From positions 496,001 to 560,000 of the forward strand of contig JACEHZ010000592.1 in assembly GCA_017893485.1 (NCBI GenBank): a DNA stretch of 64,000 nucleotides, given 5' to 3'. A model generated the notes under the pieces. The model ran no database searches, was not told the DNA's origin, and saw only the letters and a program-made list of their open reading frames with translations. Positions 55,501 to 63,598 of the stretch are shown piece by piece (the stretch's first letter is position 1; each line of letters opens with the position of its first letter). The DNA comes from Hemerocallis citrina. Its lineage: Eukaryota; Streptophyta; Magnoliopsida; Asparagales; Asphodelaceae. The position numbers and the translations under genes are program-made.

Positions 55501-57109
55501 TAACACTACTATTATTCTCAAGTCGGGTGAGATCCTACCACTACTACAATTCTCATGTTAGGGGTGAGATCCCAACACCACTACAATTCTCAAGTCTAGG
55601 GTGAAACCCCATCACTACTACTATTCTCAGGTCAGGGGTGAGATCCCAACATGCGCCGCTAGCCGAGCGCCACCACTACTACTTCTATAACACAGTTTGG
55701 GATATGGAGATCCCGAGATCCGTCACAATACCGGATATGGAGATCTCATCACAGTTCCGGATATGGAGATCCCAACATGCGACATCTACTTGGGCGCCTT
55801 CCATAAGTCATGCTTCGTCACCAAGTGCATCACCGTGTGTCGTCCCTACCACATCAACGTCGTCAACATTCCAAACTCATGTTGCTTGAACCAACTTGAG
55901 TTTGAGAGGGGGTGTTAGATATTAAGTTAGATATTATATAATGAGAGATATTAGTTTAGTCCTATATCGAATAATGTATTGATTTAGTCTTCTCTTCTCT
56001 CTTATATATAGGAGGCATACTATACTCAGTTAAATCAATCAATAAGAATTCATTCATTTCTATCCCTAATTCTAACAGATCTGATGAACAACAAAACAAG
56101 TAGATCAAAGCACACAAAGATTTGTCCCGGTTTGGGCGAACCCTAGTCCCGGGGGAAATATGGGGAGATATTATTCAACTGGAGAATATTAGAGAAGTTA
56201 CAAACTCACTCACCAAGAACTATCTCTTGAGCCTCACTTACAATAAAGAATTATCAATAAAGTACTTACTCTCTCAATGGATGCTATTACAATATATAGA
56301 GATCTAGAGAAACCCTAGGTTTAGTCTTGATACAATAACCATGCAATATATGCTGAAGAAGTCACACGATAGGAGTCGTACGATCTAATTTGGAGTAGAA
56401 GATGAGCTCAAACGATCAACCAGATATAGGCCCAAATAGATGTTGCATGCCGATGGTCGTCGATTGCCAATCTGGTCAATTCCAAACCAAAGGGTTTGGG
56501 CGGTTGACTGCCTTAGGGGGTAGTCGAATGTCAGTTCCCTTTGCTGCTACGGATACTTTGACTTCTCTCCATCGACGCTTCATCTTCCTTCGCTTCAATG
56601 TCTTCTCGTCTCAGCGAACCCAAGTTTGCAAGATATACACCCAACACTTTCAACCCAACCAACTTTCAACCCAACACTTTCAGCTTGTGTGGCTTCACTC
56701 CATCTATATTTAATATCCTCTGAACTTTATGAACTTTCCTATGTAAGATGATCAAAAGTGGACTCTACACTATTATTTACTCTTTATTTTCTAACTAAAT
56801 AAGAGATAAATGTTAACAAAAAGAATAACCAGTTCCAGATTCAATTTTCTGGGCACTGCCATGTTCTATTTTACTCGATTTAGACAATAAATTTTTGTCT
56901 GTTTCATTCCCAACAGAGAGGTTGATGTTGTCGGCATCTTTCGCTACAAGGATACGTGGCCTCTATGCCTTGAATTCCTCAAGAGTGGGAAAATTGATGT
57001 GAAACCTTTGATAACACACAGGTTTGGGTTTTCACAGAAGGAGGTGGAGGCGGGTTTTGAAGTGAGTGCCAGTGGCAGCACTGCGATTAAGGTGATGTTC
57101 AATCTGTAG
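37423..57109 (+). CDS. SDH: NAD-dependent sorbitol dehydrogenase (L-iditol 2-dehydrogenase), six exons
   Basis: Joining 37423-37522, 37902-37969, 38104-38340, 39970-40260, 51100-51287 and 56917-57109 gives 358 codons plus stop with no breaks. It is a zinc-dependent medium-chain dehydrogenase that oxidises sorbitol to fructose with NAD+, presumably in the cytosol; no transit peptide is seen. Catalytic zinc residues are Cys48 (GICGSDVHY), His73 and Glu74 (IGHECAG), with Glu159 (GAMCEPLSV); structural zinc Cys103, 106, 109 and 117 ([15 protein letters not shown]). The Rossmann GAGPIG is at 183-188, and VDVDD about 206-210 fits NAD rather than NADP. Length is slightly under the usual 360-370. Introns 4 and 5 are swollen by transposons, but exons and splice sites look sound. 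Related threonine or xylitol dehydrogenases are less likely given the plant SDH-like sequence. Confidence 0.95.
37902..37969 (+). CDS. SDH: SDH exon 2
   Basis: Completes Gly34 and encodes [20 protein letters not shown] then LK, with catalytic Cys48. Acceptor TTTTAG, donor GTTTAA. Confidence 0.93.
38104..38340 (+). CDS. SDH: SDH exon 3
   Basis: 79 codons in phase 0, from [12 protein letters not shown] to PVHGSLANQ. It carries His73/Glu74 and the four structural-zinc cysteines. Acceptor TTTGCAG, donor GTTTGT. Confidence 0.95.
38341..39969 (+). other. SDH intron 3
   Basis: A 1,629-bp intron with no transposon ends or ORF that I can support. Confidence 0.8.
39970..40260 (+). CDS. SDH: SDH exon 4
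   Basis: 97 codons in phase 0, [20 protein letters not shown] to VKVSTNIQ, with Glu159 and the GAGPIG nucleotide-binding loop. Acceptor TCTGCAG, donor GTTTTT. Confidence 0.95.
40465..40586 (+). mobile_element. Copia 5' LTR, first part
   Basis: TGTTGAAAGAGTCATCACTA to AGGTTAA; the rest of this LTR is 44050-44281. Compare 50547-50890. Confidence 0.9.
41351..41372. other. perfect 22-bp palindrome in solo LTR
   Basis: CGTCAGTTGAA and its exact complement TTCAACTGACG, at the place of the hairpin in the Gypsy LTR at 1277-1298. Confidence 0.9.
43235..43565. repeat. imperfect (GTA)n trinucleotide repeat
   Basis: About 330 bp of AGTAGT units with interruptions such as CTGCAGTAG and AAGCAGG. Long open frames on the minus strand rich in Tyr, Leu and Thr are artefacts of the repeat. 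Confidence 0.92.
44050..44281 (+). mobile_element. Copia 5' LTR, second part
   Basis: From AGAACATCCACTTCAGCC to AAACTCAACA, matching 50670-50890. Confidence 0.9.
44284..44295 (+). other. Copia primer-binding site (initiator tRNA-Met)
   Basis: TGGTATCAGAGC, an exact match to the usual plant site, two bases after the LTR. Confidence 0.93.
44426..44651 (+). pseudogene. Copia gag, N-terminal part
   Basis: ATG 44426 gives [20 protein letters not shown] then [20 protein letters not shown], the DUF4219/UBN2-like start of plant Copia Gag. A shift before [12 protein letters not shown] changes frame. It is then split at GACCT (44647-44651) by the 1.6-kb element and goes on at 46247. Confidence 0.85.
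44652..46246 (-). mobile_element. solo LTR-like element in Copia gag
   Basis: 1,595 bp from TGATGTAAACTTAACC to TGATGTCCTCATCA, TSD GACCT (44647-44651, 46247-46251). On the minus strand the start TGATGAGGACATCAAATTTG looks like a Copia LTR. It contains a partly duplicated block: GAGTTTATCACAAACCCTAA at 45518 and 46012, each with the same ~110-bp following, and GC-rich stretches (45010-45460, 45620-45900) with related words GCGGCAAGGGGCGTCGTCGA. Frames in these blocks are not convincing proteins. Confidence 0.75.
46247..47000 (+). pseudogene. Copia gag, C-terminal part
   Basis: Resumes after the repeated GACCT with [15 protein letters not shown], then [20 protein letters not shown] and LLDLEELL in shifted frames. 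A zinc knuckle is recognisable near 46731-46780 (CYNYGK ... HFAR) across a frameshift. Nucleic-acid binding region of Gag, inactive. Confidence 0.75.
46991..47667 (+). pseudogene. Copia protease and start of integrase
   Basis: [20 protein letters not shown] marks the aspartic protease (DSG at 47003-47011). The pre-integrase ARLGHVSYH follows near 47390 and the integrase core [17 protein letters not shown] with FINDFSRYV near 47550-47650. Several stops. It is interrupted by the foldback element. Confidence 0.82.
47668..48140. mobile_element. foldback MITE with telomere-like arms in Copia integrase
   Basis: The terminal repeats are about 90 bp: left GGGTCAATTCCACACGGGTC, ACTAACAAATGTGGAAATTC, CATATACCTCACTCAC; the right end is their complement with few changes. 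Inner arms contain TTTAGGGTTAGGG (47829-47860) and AACCCTAACTCTAACCC with CCTAAACCCTAAACC (47900-47945). It splits the integrase frame ...FSRYV / FLKEKSQVF. Exact ends are uncertain because of a T/A run at the target. Confidence 0.75.
48141..48977 (+). pseudogene. Copia integrase C-terminal part
   Basis: Continues with [20 protein letters not shown] and, through shifts and stops, words such as [16 protein letters not shown] and a PSKMMSGDV-like region up to the link [17 protein letters not shown] before RT. Inactive. Confidence 0.7.
48978..50070 (+). pseudogene. Copia reverse transcriptase remnant
   Basis: 48978-49280 reads [20 protein letters not shown] through [20 protein letters not shown] and [17 protein letters not shown], the Copia RT start. 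The frame shifts before the catalytic YVDD (49567-49578 in [14 protein letters not shown]), then 49648-50031 gives [20 protein letters not shown] and [15 protein letters not shown]. At least three lesions. A 25-base piece AGAAGTCGAAAAAGTCTCAC is tandemly repeated near 49943-49990. Confidence 0.88.
50071..50517 (+). pseudogene. Copia RNase H
   Basis: 148 open codons: [40 protein letters not shown] and [15 protein letters not shown] are the standard Copia RNase H signatures. It ends near the PPT. This is the best kept part of the element; the 5' portion of the polyprotein is broken. Confidence 0.88.
50536..50546 (+). other. Copia polypurine tract
   Basis: GCGGAGGGGCAG directly before the 3' LTR start TGTTGAGAG. 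Confidence 0.7.
50547..50890 (+). mobile_element. Copia 3' LTR
   Basis: 344 bp, TGTTGAGAGAGTCATCACCA to AAACTCAACA, followed by the TSD AACAC. Confidence 0.93.
51100..51287 (+). CDS. SDH: SDH exon 5
   Basis: [20 protein letters not shown] to VPLTPAAA plus two bases of Arg. Part of the Rossmann domain ([13 protein letters not shown]). Acceptor AATTTAG, donor GTAATC. Confidence 0.95.
51920..52566 (-). mobile_element. 3' LTR of the Copia derivative
   Basis: 647 bp ending ATACCCAACA; the first bases are TCTTAG where the partner has TGTTAG. It contains TCGACTG words at about 52390, 52420 and 52441. Confidence 0.9.
52567..52580 (-). other. polypurine tract of the Copia derivative
   Basis: Minus strand AATCCAAGGTGAAGAT before TGTTGGG, a standard Copia PPT form (AAGGTGRAGAT). 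Confidence 0.7.
52966..53745 (-). pseudogene. Copia Gag and truncated protease
   Basis: 259 open codons: UBN2-type Gag ([32 protein letters not shown]), a CCHC knuckle [14 protein letters not shown] (about residues 119-132) and the protease start [18 protein letters not shown]. The catalytic Asp of the DSG motif is Asn, so the protease is inactive. The frame ends after [15 protein letters not shown], where pol should begin; the rest of pol is absent, and 52581-52965 is noncoding. The Gag itself might still be made. Confidence 0.88.
54087..54098 (-). other. primer-binding site of the Copia derivative
   Basis: Minus strand TGGTATCAAAGC, two bases from the LTR; initiator tRNA-Met type. Confidence 0.88.
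54331..54343 (+). other. primer-binding site of the TRIM-like element
   Basis: TGGTATTAGAGCC follows the LTR directly; initiator tRNA-Met type with one change. Confidence 0.88.
54690..55256 (+). other. coding-like GC-rich insert, possibly captured host sequence
   Basis: An open frame through about 54691-54950 encodes a non-repetitive peptide ([40 protein letters not shown]), then a Ser/Pro-rich stretch in overlapping frames ([19 protein letters not shown]). It is unlike gag or pol, and GC content is above that of the flanks. I do not recognise the source gene. Confidence 0.4.
55490..55800 (+). repeat. degenerate short repeats
   Basis: Units of about 45-48 bp with GGTGAGATCC, CAACACCACTAC and AATTCTCAAGTC occur four times at 55520-55650; then GGATATGGAGATC three times at 55698-55775. 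Confidence 0.8.
55903..55912 (+). other. polypurine tract of the TRIM-like element
   Basis: TGAGAGGGGG immediately before the 3' LTR start TGTTAGAT. Confidence 0.8.
56917..57109 (+). CDS. SDH: SDH exon 6
   Basis: Finishes Arg with [20 protein letters not shown], ending [10 protein letters not shown] and TAG (57107-57109). Acceptor CCAACAG. The final residues are those typical of plant SDH. Confidence 0.95.
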
Positions 57110-57330
57110 TTGCCATTGCTTGCTCACAAGTGTTGGCCTGTAATATTTTCAGTCTTTGGAATAATATGAGATTGCATGGGAACATTCTTCATAATGTATG
57201 CTTCTCTCATCCCTTGGCATCATGTGTATGTGGTCACCAAGGTTTTATTGTTGTATGAGAACAAAGTTATTTCTAAACTAATGTTGCTGTAATGTAATAA
57301 CTCCATTAGATTGAATTACTGAGTGCATTG
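57110..57330 (+). terminator. SDH 3' UTR and polyadenylation region
   Basis: AATAAT at 57160-57165 and GTAATAAC near 57293 are possible polyadenylation signals. The end is not defined. Confidence 0.5.
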
Positions 57331-57416
57331 TGTCATGTCCCTGAGAAAATATACAGGTGATATTTGTTTTAGTGATTTGGAGTCCAACCTTGACGGCTTG
57401 ACCCCTCTACTATTCT

Positions 57417-57636
57417 CAGGCCCGGCCCCCACCTTGAGGCCGGTGAGGCGGCCGCTTCAGGTCCCCGATTTTTTTGCAATTTTAGCGACTTCCAAATTTG
57501 TATTTTTCTCGTAAAAAAACTACGTAAAAATTTCTTTCGTAAACAAACCATGTAAAAAATTATATTGTAATTAGGGGCTTCCAAAATAATTATTTGGACT
57601 TTTTGCCTTGTCCCCGAGAACTCAGGGCCTGCCCTG
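57417..57636. mobile_element. hAT-type MITE
   Basis: 220 bp, CAGGCCCGGCCC... to ...GGGCCTGCCCTG, with a perfect 8-bp TSD ACTATTCT (57409-57416, 57637-57644). Confidence 0.92.
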
Positions 57637-57724
57637 ACTATTCTACATCATGTGGACTATTCTACATCTACTGAGTGCATTGTGTCATGTTCTGAGTATA
57701 TATATATATCTATATATCTATATA

Positions 57725-58155
57725 TCTATATAATAAAACACAAAGAAAGCTATCAAGTGGCTCTCTTTCAATCCCCCAAAAATCAAAGGCTTAGATCTCA
57801 CCTTACAAAACATATTTTCCCCCCAAAAGTTTGCCCCAAAATCAAATTCAAATCTCCCACCCAAAACAACTCATATATTTATTTTTTATTTTTTTTTTCT
57901 CTCTCTCTCTCCCTCCCTCTTCTATTAAAAAATTTTAGAAAATAAAAATTTAAAAATATTAAAAAATTTTAAAATATCAAAATTTAAAAACTTTAAAAAT
58001 AATTCAAAAAAATCAAAAAAATCATATAATATGTTTTTTGCTAAATGTTTGCTACTTCAATTAATTTGCGTGACCTCCGAAACTATTTTATATAATCAAA
58101 TAAGGTGTACCGTTCCAAAGACGTGCCGTAGGCACGTGACAACGGGCAAACCTAG
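57725..58155 (+). mobile_element. non-autonomous Helitron
   Basis: It begins TCTATATAATAAAAC after an A and ends CCTAG before a T, without TSD. A hairpin ACGTGCCGTAGGCACGT lies 16-20 bases before the CTAG end, followed by GACAACGGGCAAAC. It has no Rep/helicase ORF. The start is less certain because it lies in a TATATC microsatellite. Confidence 0.8.
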
Positions 58156-58177
58156 TATATATATATAGGTATAGGTA

Positions 58178-58287
58178 AATTAATAAGACATTGAGAGTGT
58201 AAAGCGAAAATGAACGGACTAGCATATAATCATGTATGTATGCTAGTCCGTTCATTTTCGCTTTACACTCTCAATGTCTTATTAATT
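58178..58287. repeat. perfect 49-bp inverted repeat with 12-base loop
   Basis: Arm 58178-58226 (AATTAATAAGACATTGAGAG ... GGACTAGCATA) is exactly complementary to 58239-58287; the loop is TAATCATGTATG. There is no mismatch in 49 pairs. It may be a young minimal foldback element or a small-RNA hairpin. Confidence 0.95.
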
Positions 58288-58975
58288 AATTTTTTAAGTA
58301 TACTACAAATTTTACCCTGAAAGATTAATAAATTACTAATATGTTCAATTAAGAAAGATATTTCCAATAAGAGGGCACTTTGGTAAGTATACTATCAATA
58401 AGTTGGAGTACACTTTAACATAAATCTATATTTTGTCCATAATAAACAAATATGGTGCACTCTTAAACAAAACAAAATGGTAAGACTTGAAAGATATAAA
58501 AAAAATGAAATCACATTTTTGACAAAAAAAAGTTCCCAAATACATTTCAACATACAGATTTTCCTTTAAAAACCAATTTTTACCTTTTAGTAAAAAATTG
58601 TAGTACAAAAGAATTAAAGATATATTATACTTTAATAAATAGTATTGCATCTTGACTAGATTAAAGCCCGAACCCGCCTGACCCACCCGGAAAAGTAGGA
58701 TTTTGGAGAGTTAGAAAACCCGCTCATATTTAAAGTCGGCGGGTTATTATATTTTCTCAACCCCGCCCTAAAGCTGGCCAACCCGAACCTAAAAAATCAA
58801 AACCCGCCCAATTTGTGCATATAATTTTGTGTGTGCCTAAATGTATTTTTGGGATGCAATATTTGTTATGTTAGTATATGTGTATGCATAAATTTTTAGC
58901 ATATAATGCTTAGAAACCAAGATACTTTAACAAATTGGTTTGGCATATGTTACATTGTGTAGTATATAATAGTAA
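58288..58975. other. unassigned, with CCCGCC-rich tract
   Basis: 58660-58815 has repeated AACCCGCC-type words similar to hAT subterminal sequence; no ends were found. Otherwise nothing recognised. Confidence 0.5.
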
Positions 58976-59592
58976 TTATTATATCTACGTGGTTACAAAA
59001 TGTATCATTCCGATTTTAAGTTATATGAGATATTTGATGCAAATTTTTTAATAAATATAAACCCATATAAATATTTTCTAAGATATATATACACACACAC
59101 ACCTGATAAACCAGTCCGGCCCGTCCGATATCCAATCATAACCCGGATGGGCAAGTTCTAATCCCTTATAAAACCTGCCTGTAATTTCAAGTTGGGGGCC
59201 GAAAATATTGTAAAAAACTGCCTGACCTAGCCCGCAAACACCCATAAATAGAATGAAACAATTGAAATAGTATATTCATATCTTTTCACTATAAGTAGAT
59301 GTTTTCACGAACAAAGAGGAATTTATTACTAATTACTAGGAGTTAAAAAAATAGTTTGTAAAATAGAAAGGGTTGAGAAGCATAAAAAAAAGGAGAAACC
59401 ATTGCCAACATAGCTCCAAGCTCTTCAACCTCTCATCTGCAGGCTCACGAACTGCCATGGTTAAGCGAGGCAGGGAACAGGAGGAAGAAAAGTGTCCATC
59501 CAAGCGGTTCGAAGAGAGAAGGATAGAGGAGAGGAGGTTCGTTGAGCAGAGGACAGCTGCTGACCCGATAGAGGTGGGGGTCGGCCGGTGAC
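58976..59592 (+). repeat. 5' flank of LINE-like repeat, copy 2
   Basis: Homologous to 408-1022. The frame at 59373-59591 corresponds to that at 814. Here it runs on into the sequence before the ORF1-like gene. Confidence 0.7.
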
Positions 59593-59784
59593 TCCACTAC
59601 CTCGAGTGGGCCATAGAGGGCACTCGAAAGAGGGTAGGAGAACGATGAAAGAGTGGAACCAAGAGGGAAGCCAGGGTCGTCGCTCACCAGCGCCAAAGGA
59701 AGAAGAGCTACTCACAGGGGTTAGGCGTCGGCGCTCTTAGCTGAGGTCGCAAAAGGGGGCAGTCACAGGCAAGACTTCAGGGCA

Positions 59785-60438
59785 GTGCCGCGTTTAAGGA
59801 GATCACCGAAGGTGGAGGAATTGAAAAAGAAAGAAGATGAAGGCCAGTGGGTCTTGGTGCGACCTAGGAAGGTGAAGAAGGCGGAAAGGATCGTTGCCAA
59901 CAGTGCTTCTGACTCTGGGAAGTCAGAAAGGGGTCAGCTCTGTCACAATTGTGCTAAAAAAGGCCACACGATTCACGTTTGCAAGAACGACTGGTTTTCC
60001 TATGCATGTAAACGGAGTGGCCACATCACTAAAGATTGTGCATCGCTGAAATTGGCTTCCATCTGCCCTGCGAAACTTCATAAGCAAGAAGATTCCATTA
60101 AGTTAGACCACAGCGGGACCCAAGAGAGCTACGCAGGTAGGAAAGCCATTAGTAAAGCGGTGATTATACCGACTCCGATCATGGCTGAATTCGAAAACAT
60201 GTTTTGGATGTGTGTGATCAAAGCGCATACTGGATACCCTACTTCGGAAGAAATTGAGCAACTTCTTATAGCTAATTCCACCAAAGTCTCTAACCTAGTT
60301 TGGAAAGTGCAAAGGTTGAGCCAGAGTAATTTTTGGGTCCACTACCATCATGAAGAGAAGCTGTTGGAGTTATTAGCCAAAGTTGGTTTGGAGACAGATG
60401 ATTTTTATGTTACTTTCTCAATTGGTCCTGTAAAGTAG
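59785..60438 (+). pseudogene. LINE ORF1-like protein, N-terminal part
   Basis: 217 open codons. A basic head (MPRLRRSPKVEELKKKEDEG) leads to zinc knuckles (CHNCAKKGHTIHVC, about residues 53-66, and ACKRSGHITKDC), then a fold-like region (FWMCVIKAHTGYPTSEEIEQ, NFWVHYHHEEKLLELLAKVG) of the sort found in plant LINE ORF1 with a knuckle before a DUF4283-type domain. ORF1 proteins bind LINE RNA and form the particle with ORF2. It ends at TAG 60436-60438, probably prematurely. The Met chosen is the first in a long open stretch; coding may begin earlier. Confidence 0.6.
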
Positions 60439-61433
60439 GTGCTCTCAAGATCGGAAGTTTGCCTTCAATATGGATTCGAGTTTATAATTTCCCTTTTCAC
60501 TGTTGGGTGAGATCATGACTTCAAAATCTTGTTAGCAGATTTGGGTTTGTAGCAGAGATCGATCGCAGTACAATGCTGCAAGAATGACGCGAGTATGCTC
60601 GTATTAAAATTGGGATCGAGAACACGGCGCTAATCCCCTCCATGATTCAGGCTCAGTTTGAGGAGGAGACGTAGAAGGTTAAGGTCATCGTAGAGAGGAA
60701 AAAATTTGTCTCTTTTCGAGGGACAGAGGTGCTCCAAGTGGACGAGGAGTGTTCAGCAGAGATTGAGCGTCCAGAGGTTGACGATGAAGGGTTACCGTCG
60801 GATAGGGAAAGATTGCATCTGCACCGTCCTCGCAAGATCTCGGATCTAGGGGAATGTCAGCCATCAAATTTGAAGCGCTCGAATCTGGATCTTCCAATTC
60901 AAAAGAAGGCTTTGGCGGTTAGCAAGGGAAAGGAGGAATGGCTTGATCACGTGTTTGGGGACAGCTGTCAAGTTCTTACTGGGGCTAAAGGTAAAAAAAG
61001 TGTTGCGCCAACTGAGGTCTGCTGCGCTCAGGAGAAGAGAGAGGGAGTGATGGGACGGGACGAGGTAGGATGGTTGGCTTTTCTGAACCCCCTCGAGTCC
61101 CGTGCGCAGAAAGTGGGGATTCTTAAAAGATGCGATGACGTGGGGCTCGAGGGCGTTGCACGTGACTCCAAAGAGACTGAATTTTTTACGTCTCTCGTGC
61201 AGATTTTCAGGCATCTATTCGCACTGCAGTGGAATAGTTGGCGTTGCAGAAAAAAAGTACGTTGATTCGAGTGGGATCGAGTCATGACTTAGCTGGGCCT
61301 TCTAATTTTAATAAGGTCTCTCTACAATTGGGCCACATCTTTATAGGAAAGATTCAAAGCGGTGTAGCTTTAGAAAACAAAGATTTAGAAGAAGGAGAAG
61401 CTGACTCAAATGAGATTCTGCAAGCTAATAATG
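60439..61433 (+). pseudogene. LINE ORF1-like protein, downstream remnant
   Basis: After the stop the same protein can be followed in pieces: WIRVYNFPFHCWV, EYARIKIGIENTALIPSMIQ, VIVERKKFVSFRGTEVLQVD and the 60729-61265 frame (VDEECSAEIERPEVDDEGLP). The order fits the second half of a DUF4283-type ORF1. It ends where the Gypsy LTR was inserted. Confidence 0.5.
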
Positions 61434-63032
61434 ATGTCACGCCCCGCTTCCCAAAACACGGGAATACGGCGCGAGACTAAGGCCCAGCGAATGATGCGAA
61501 CGCATCATTCATGAGCTGTACAAGTAAACTCAACAACAAGATAATAAAACAAACTACGCAGGCATATAAATATCACAATGTAATAATGAAAGTTCATGAC
61601 ATAGTCCATAAATAACCAACGACTAGAAAATACAAATTGTTACGGGTCAAACAAGCCCGGATTACATTAAAGAGTTGCAAGAAAATAAAACACAAACTAA
61701 AGATAACATGGTAACAATAAACTAGAACACTTGGTCAGCGACACCTTCTGGTAATTCTCCGTTGGGGCCCGCAAGTATATTATAACAAAAGAAAAGAAAA
61801 GGGAAACAAGGAGACCCGTTAATACAAATTACGGGCCGCAAGGGGGTACAAGCTAAGAAAAACAGATGTAAAACAAGACAACAGAAAAATAGGAAAAGAG
61901 CAAGGAATCGATAGTCATGAAATAGGAACAAAAATACAACATGTAGACAGGATATGAACAAAGCAATATGGAACATGTGACATATAAAACAAGTAATCAA
62001 GTAAACAAGTATCGAGTCAACATGAACATGTAACATATAGTTAGATCATGCAAATGCACGTGTTAATCTTATGTCTAATGTTTGATTCTATCTAGGTAGC
62101 ACTTCATGCATCCATACTTTTACTACATGGTTGCTACAGTCAATACAATTTTGTTTAGATTTAGTGGTGGGTTTTATAGGTCACGTACTCGGGAAAACAT
62201 GTACATTCAATATTGTATCGAGATACGTGCAAACATATAACGTGAAACATATCGAGTCAAACATAGTGTAAACATATAGCGTGAAACATATAAACATATA
62301 ATTTGCAAACTTGCAACTTGTAATTTACAATTTGCATCGGAAAACCACGAGCTCCCGTCCGAGTACGCTCTTCTATATTGCCCACTACTTAAATCTTTTC
62401 CTTATACCCCGGCTTGTTACTTTTATTAATTTTGTTAACATGATCATAATGCAATGAGGACGATGTCAAGATATGGACAGGGAACATCTAGGAATTGTGC
62501 ATGAAATATGTTCTTAAGTCATGAGATGTGGAACATGTAGTTTTAATGTCATACTTGGGTCTAATTTATTATTACATATATGGGTCCATAATATTTTAGG
62601 GTCGTATAAAATAATATTGCAACTACAAATTGAGTGATCACATGTATAAAACTAAGTCAAAATTTAAGGAATAATATACAACACTTAAATTATTATCAAG
62701 GGCAAAATAGTCATTCACACCAATATGTATAACCCCTAAAAGTACATATGTTTGTATTTATTTTTGTGTTCGTGTCATGCATATGAGAACAAAGTATTCA
62801 CGATCACCTGTGAATACAGATCGACGGATTAGGTATGGAAACGGGTATCAATTCGACTTATGAATGCGAATTGGAGCAAAAATAATATACTTGCGGTATT
62901 TTTACAAGGGGCTTGTACTAGAACAAATAAAATTGTACAAGAGATACTTGCCTTTTTGACGATTTCGAAAGAAAATAATCCGACGAATTCCAAAATTTAC
63001 GTGCAAAATACGTGTAAGAAGTCCAAGCGAGC
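61434..63032 (-). mobile_element. Gypsy LTR, interrupted by hAT copy 3
   Basis: It starts TGTCACGCCCCGCTTCCC after AATGA (61429-61433), the layout of Tekay/Del-type LTRs here. A hairpin GAATGATGCG/CGCATCATTC lies near 61490-61511. The right part lies beyond the hAT, outside the window. No proteins. Confidence 0.7.
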
Positions 63033-63559
63033 TAGGGATGGCGAACAGGTCGAGTGGGCCGGGCCGGGCCCAACCCGTACGGGTTGGCACGTATACTTAG
63101 CCGGTCCGGGCCGGGTTGCACTCTTATACGGGCCGGGCCGGGCCGGGCCGGGCCGGGCCGGGCTAAGTTTTCGTTTGGGGGGCCCGCCCAACCCGTGAAC
63201 CCTTTAGGGTTCAACCCGGGTTGGGCCGGGTCGACCCGCGGGTTGGCCCATTTAATATTATTAATATTATTATTATTATTATTATTTTGGTAGCTTAAAT
63301 TAAAATAATAATTATTATTATTATAATACTAAGTAAGTAATAATACTAATAAACAATAAAAGTCGTAATAATAATAATAAGATTGAAAGAGTGAAATTGA
63401 CAACAAATTTTGAAATATTATTCATATGAATTTAAGTTATACAATTTTAACAATTTATAACGAAATGAAGAATTCAATTCACAAATAAGTTTTATACAAT
63501 TTCTTATATACAATTTTAATTGAGTACAAGTTTTCTAATTTGACATAACAAGCAAAGCT

Positions 63560-63598
<39 letters not shown>

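Larger units (their letters stand above)
54160..56077 (+). mobile_element. non-autonomous LTR element (TRIM-like) nested in the LTR
   Basis: 1,918 bp with a perfect TSD GATCT (54155-54159, 56078-56082). LTRs are short: 54160-54330 (171 bp) and 55913-56077 (165 bp), both TGTTAGATATTAAG...AATTCTAACA. The internal region lacks gag and pol and holds GC-rich, partly coding-looking sequence plus short repeats. The size is above classical TRIMs, nearer to LARD/TRIM intermediates. Confidence 0.9.
51920..56646 (-). mobile_element. Copia derivative in SDH intron 5, pol deleted
   Basis: 3' LTR 51920-52566 and 5' LTR 54101-56646 (holding a nested element), TSD CTTTC (51915-51919, 56647-56651). Only gag and the start of protease remain between them. 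The PBS is at 54087-54098. It runs opposite to SDH. Confidence 0.92.
54101..56646 (-). mobile_element. 5' LTR of the Copia derivative, interrupted
   Basis: Plus-strand halves 54101-54159 and 56078-56646 join at GATCT into a LTR like 51920-52566. Confidence 0.9.

Noticed and set aside
60729..61265. 178-codon frame as an independent host gene
   Set aside because: Its position after the ORF1-like frame and matching order of LINE ORF1 pieces make it a remnant of the same LINE protein.
62997..63214. Gly/Pro/Arg-rich frames on both strands
   Set aside because: They come from GGGCC repeats in the hAT subterminal region.
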